From JAUNSR01 sp036655755 (GTDB lineage Bacteria > Bacteroidota > Bacteroidia > Bacteroidales > JAUNSR01), in NCBI GenBank assembly GCA_036655755.1, contig JAVVPN010000055.1, positions 1 to 19,058 of the forward strand: a stretch of DNA of 19,058 bases. Reading direction: 5' to 3'. Shown in pieces: positions 17,533 to 19,058 of this stretch (position 1 is the first letter of the stretch; every line of letters starts with the position of its first letter). A program made the position numbers and the translations under genes. Below the pieces are notes generated by a model that did not search any database, was not told where the DNA came from, and was given only the letters and a program-made list of their open reading frames with translations.

Positions 17533-18942
17533 ATGGGAAATCCGAAAGCATTTCTGACTATTAAACGTAAAGAGGCCGGCTATCGGCCCATACATGAGCG
17601 CATCTCCGATTTCGGTGAAGTAGAACAAACTTTAAATATTGAAGACCGCCAGCTGCAGGCATCGCGCTGTATGGATTGCGGTGTTCCTTTCTGTCACTGG
17701 AGTTGCCCCTTGGGCAACCGCCAGTCAGAATGGCAAGACATGGTATATAAAGGGAAATGGCGGGAGGCTTGGCAACTGCTCCAATCCACCGACGATTTTC
17801 CGGAGTTTACCGGGCGCGTCTGCCCCGCTTTATGCGAGAAAGGATGCGTATTGAATCAGTCGGGCGAGCCGGTAACCATTCGTGAAAACGAAGCGGCCAT
17901 CATCGAGCGCGCCTTTGCCGAAGGGTATATAAAAGCACAGCCCCCCGTAACCCGCACCGGAAAGAGAGTAGCCGTCATCGGCTCGGGACCCGCCGGCCTT
18001 GCCTGCGCCAACCAGCTCAACCGTCGCGGCCATTCGGTGGTGGTATATGAAAAGGATGAAACCGTGGGCGGTTTGCTGCGCCTGGGCATCCCCGATTTCA
18101 AATTAAACAAAAAAGTGATCGATCGTCGCCTCCAATTACTGAAAGAGGAAGGTATCGAGTTCCGTTGCAACGAGCCGATCGGAAGCAATATCTCGCAGTT
18201 GGCCGACAACTATGATGCCGTATGTATCGCCATCGGAGCGGGCCATCCGCGCGACCTCCGGATTGAAGGGCGCGAGTTCGGGGGTATTCATTTCGCCCTC
18301 GACTTTCTGAAACAACAAAATCGCCTTGTGGCAGGTAGCCCGGTTGATTCCGAAACACTTATCTCTGCCAAAAACAAACGCGTTTTGGTTATTGGTGGGG
18401 GCGATACCGGTTCCGACTGTGTAGGCACTTCAATTCGTCAGGGAGCAATATCGGTTACCCAGATCGAAATTATGCCCAAGCCGCCGGTAGGGATAAATTC
18501 CGATACTCCGTGGCCTTTCTATCCGATGGTGTTGAAAACCACCAGTTCGCACAAGGAAGGGTGCGAACGTCGCTGGTCGCTCGATACGTTACGCTTTTTC
18601 GGGAACGAGGGCAACGTAACGGGAGCGGAAGTTGAAACGGTAGAATGGACCAAAGATGCCTCCGGCCGCATGACTCCCGTGCATACCGGTACAAAGGAGC
18701 TGATCGAAGCCGATTTGGTATTGCTTGCCCTTGGCTTCGTCCATCCTGTTCAGAAGGGTATCATCGAACACTTGCAACTCAAACTAGACGCGCGCAAGAA
18801 TATCGCCGTGAATGAAATGCAGCAAACCTCCCACTCCAACATCTTCGCCTCGGGCGATGCCTCTTATGGAGCGGGACTCGTTGTTCGAGCCATCGCTTCA
18901 GGACGTACCGTCGCTGCAAAAATCGACGAATACCTGAAATAA
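17533..18942 (+). CDS. gltD: Glutamate synthase (NADPH) small subunit
   Basis: The beta subunit passes electrons from NAD(P)H through FAD and 4Fe-4S clusters to the FMN of GltB. The 469-residue product has the N-terminal cluster-binding cysteines C46, C49, C54 and C58 (RCMDCGVPFCHWSCP) and a second group, C97, C101 and C105 (CPALCEKGC). The FAD Rossmann motif GSGPAG is at 150-155, followed by the EKDETVGGLLRLGIPDF signature, and the pyridine-nucleotide motif GGGDTG is at 288-293. The C-terminal FASGDA block contacts FAD. Related subunits occur in other oxidoreductases (for example dihydropyrimidine dehydrogenase and NfnB-type proteins), but its position 29 bases after gltB settles the assignment. 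NADPH rather than NADH is the usual donor but was not tested from sequence. It is the last gene of the run and is followed by a terminator. Confidence 0.96.
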   Translation: MGNPKAFLTIKRKEAGYRPIHERISDFGEVEQTLNIEDRQLQASRCMDCGVPFCHWSCPLGNRQSEWQDMVYKGKWREAWQLLQSTDDFPEFTGRVCPALCEKGCVLNQSGEPVTIRENEAAIIERAFAEGYIKAQPPVTRTGKRVAVIGSGPAGLACANQLNRRGHSVVVYEKDETVGGLLRLGIPDFKLNKKVIDRRLQLLKEEGIEFRCNEPIGSNISQLADNYDAVCIAIGAGHPRDLRIEGREFGGIHFALDFLKQQNRLVAGSPVDSETLISAKNKRVLVIGGGDTGSDCVGTSIRQGAISVTQIEIMPKPPVGINSDTPWPFYPMVLKTTSSHKEGCERRWSLDTLRFFGNEGNVTGAEVETVEWTKDASGRMTPVHTGTKELIEADLVLLALGFVHPVQKGIIEHLQLKLDARKNIAVNEMQQTSHSNIFASGDASYGAGLVVRAIASGRTVAAKIDEYLK

Positions 18943-18955
18943 TTAATGGTATGCT

Positions 18956-19009
18956 ATAAAAAACGATCCCGAATCATTTCATAACAAACGATTCGGGATT
19001 AGTTTTTTT
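18956..19009. terminator. Terminator after gltD, possibly bidirectional
   Basis: The core stem is 18966-18975 with 18990-18999 (10 pairs), with additional inner TTT/AAA pairing at 18977-18979 and 18986-18988. A run of T at 19003-19009 follows on the plus strand. Six A at 18958-18963 give a T-run on the minus strand, so the same hairpin could end transcription from both sides. Confidence 0.85.
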
Positions 19010-19016
19010 CATATCA

Positions 19017-19058
19017 TCACCATTCAACTTTTTCCTGCAAGATGTTACCGTCCGTACG
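19017..19058 (-). CDS. Possible 3' end of a converging minus-strand gene (window edge)
   Basis: Reading in from the right edge on the minus strand, one frame gives 13 sense codons ending KVEW and a TGA at 19017-19019, placed just before the bidirectional hairpin. The position fits a convergent gene ending there, but 13 codons prove nothing and another minus frame is also open over this stretch. No function can be proposed. Confidence 0.25.
   Translation of the reverse strand, partial: RTDGNILQEKVEW

Noticed and set aside
1..19058. Mobile elements, CRISPR arrays, tRNA/rRNA genes, defence or secretion systems
   Set aside because: No transposase, integrase, spaced direct repeats, tRNA cloverleaf or unknown large gene seen; gaps between genes are short and explained by terminators and promoters.

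Overview
The window looks like a chromosomal housekeeping segment from a member of the Bacteroidales (Bacteroidota). Several things point that way. Nitrogen is assimilated through a type III glutamine synthetase. Diaminopimelate is made through DapL plus DapF. None of the twelve visible start codons has a well-placed Shine-Dalgarno sequence. Several gene gaps hold a TAnnTTTG-type promoter element, which is characteristic of the phylum. I would not name a genus.

Layout from left to right. (1) Positions 1-2048, plus strand: the 3' end of uvrC, then dtd, a MazG-like nucleotide pyrophosphohydrolase and deoC. The last three are tightly packed and probably translationally coupled; they deal with tRNA proofreading, nucleotide clean-up and deoxyribose-phosphate catabolism. 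(2) 2061-3124: a minus-strand long-chain polyprenyl diphosphate synthase that converges on deoC. The two genes are separated by a pair of interlocked hairpins, each serving as the U-tailed terminator for one strand. (3) 3256-7226, plus strand: polA, with all three catalytic domains intact, then ychF, which has its own promoter element and a strong terminator. (4) 7227-7572: an AT-rich regulatory gap. (5) 7573-18942, plus strand: six genes with gaps of only 7-46 bases, dapF, dapL, asnA, type III glnA (glnN), gltB and gltD, closed by a terminator at about 18956-19009.

The last cluster makes metabolic sense as one unit. Glutamine synthetase and GltBD fix ammonium into glutamate, AsnA fixes ammonium into asparagine, and DapL uses glutamate as amino donor to make LL-diaminopimelate. 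DapF then epimerises this to meso-diaminopimelate for peptidoglycan and lysine. The 2-oxoglutarate released by DapL is the GltBD co-substrate.

I looked for a mobile element, CRISPR array, defence or secretion locus, RNA gene or unknown large protein, and found none. Every substantial gene belongs to a well-known family with its catalytic residues intact. The points worth a second look are about organisation (the operon, the terminators, repeats in the dapF upstream region and a possible converging gene at the right edge), not a new system.
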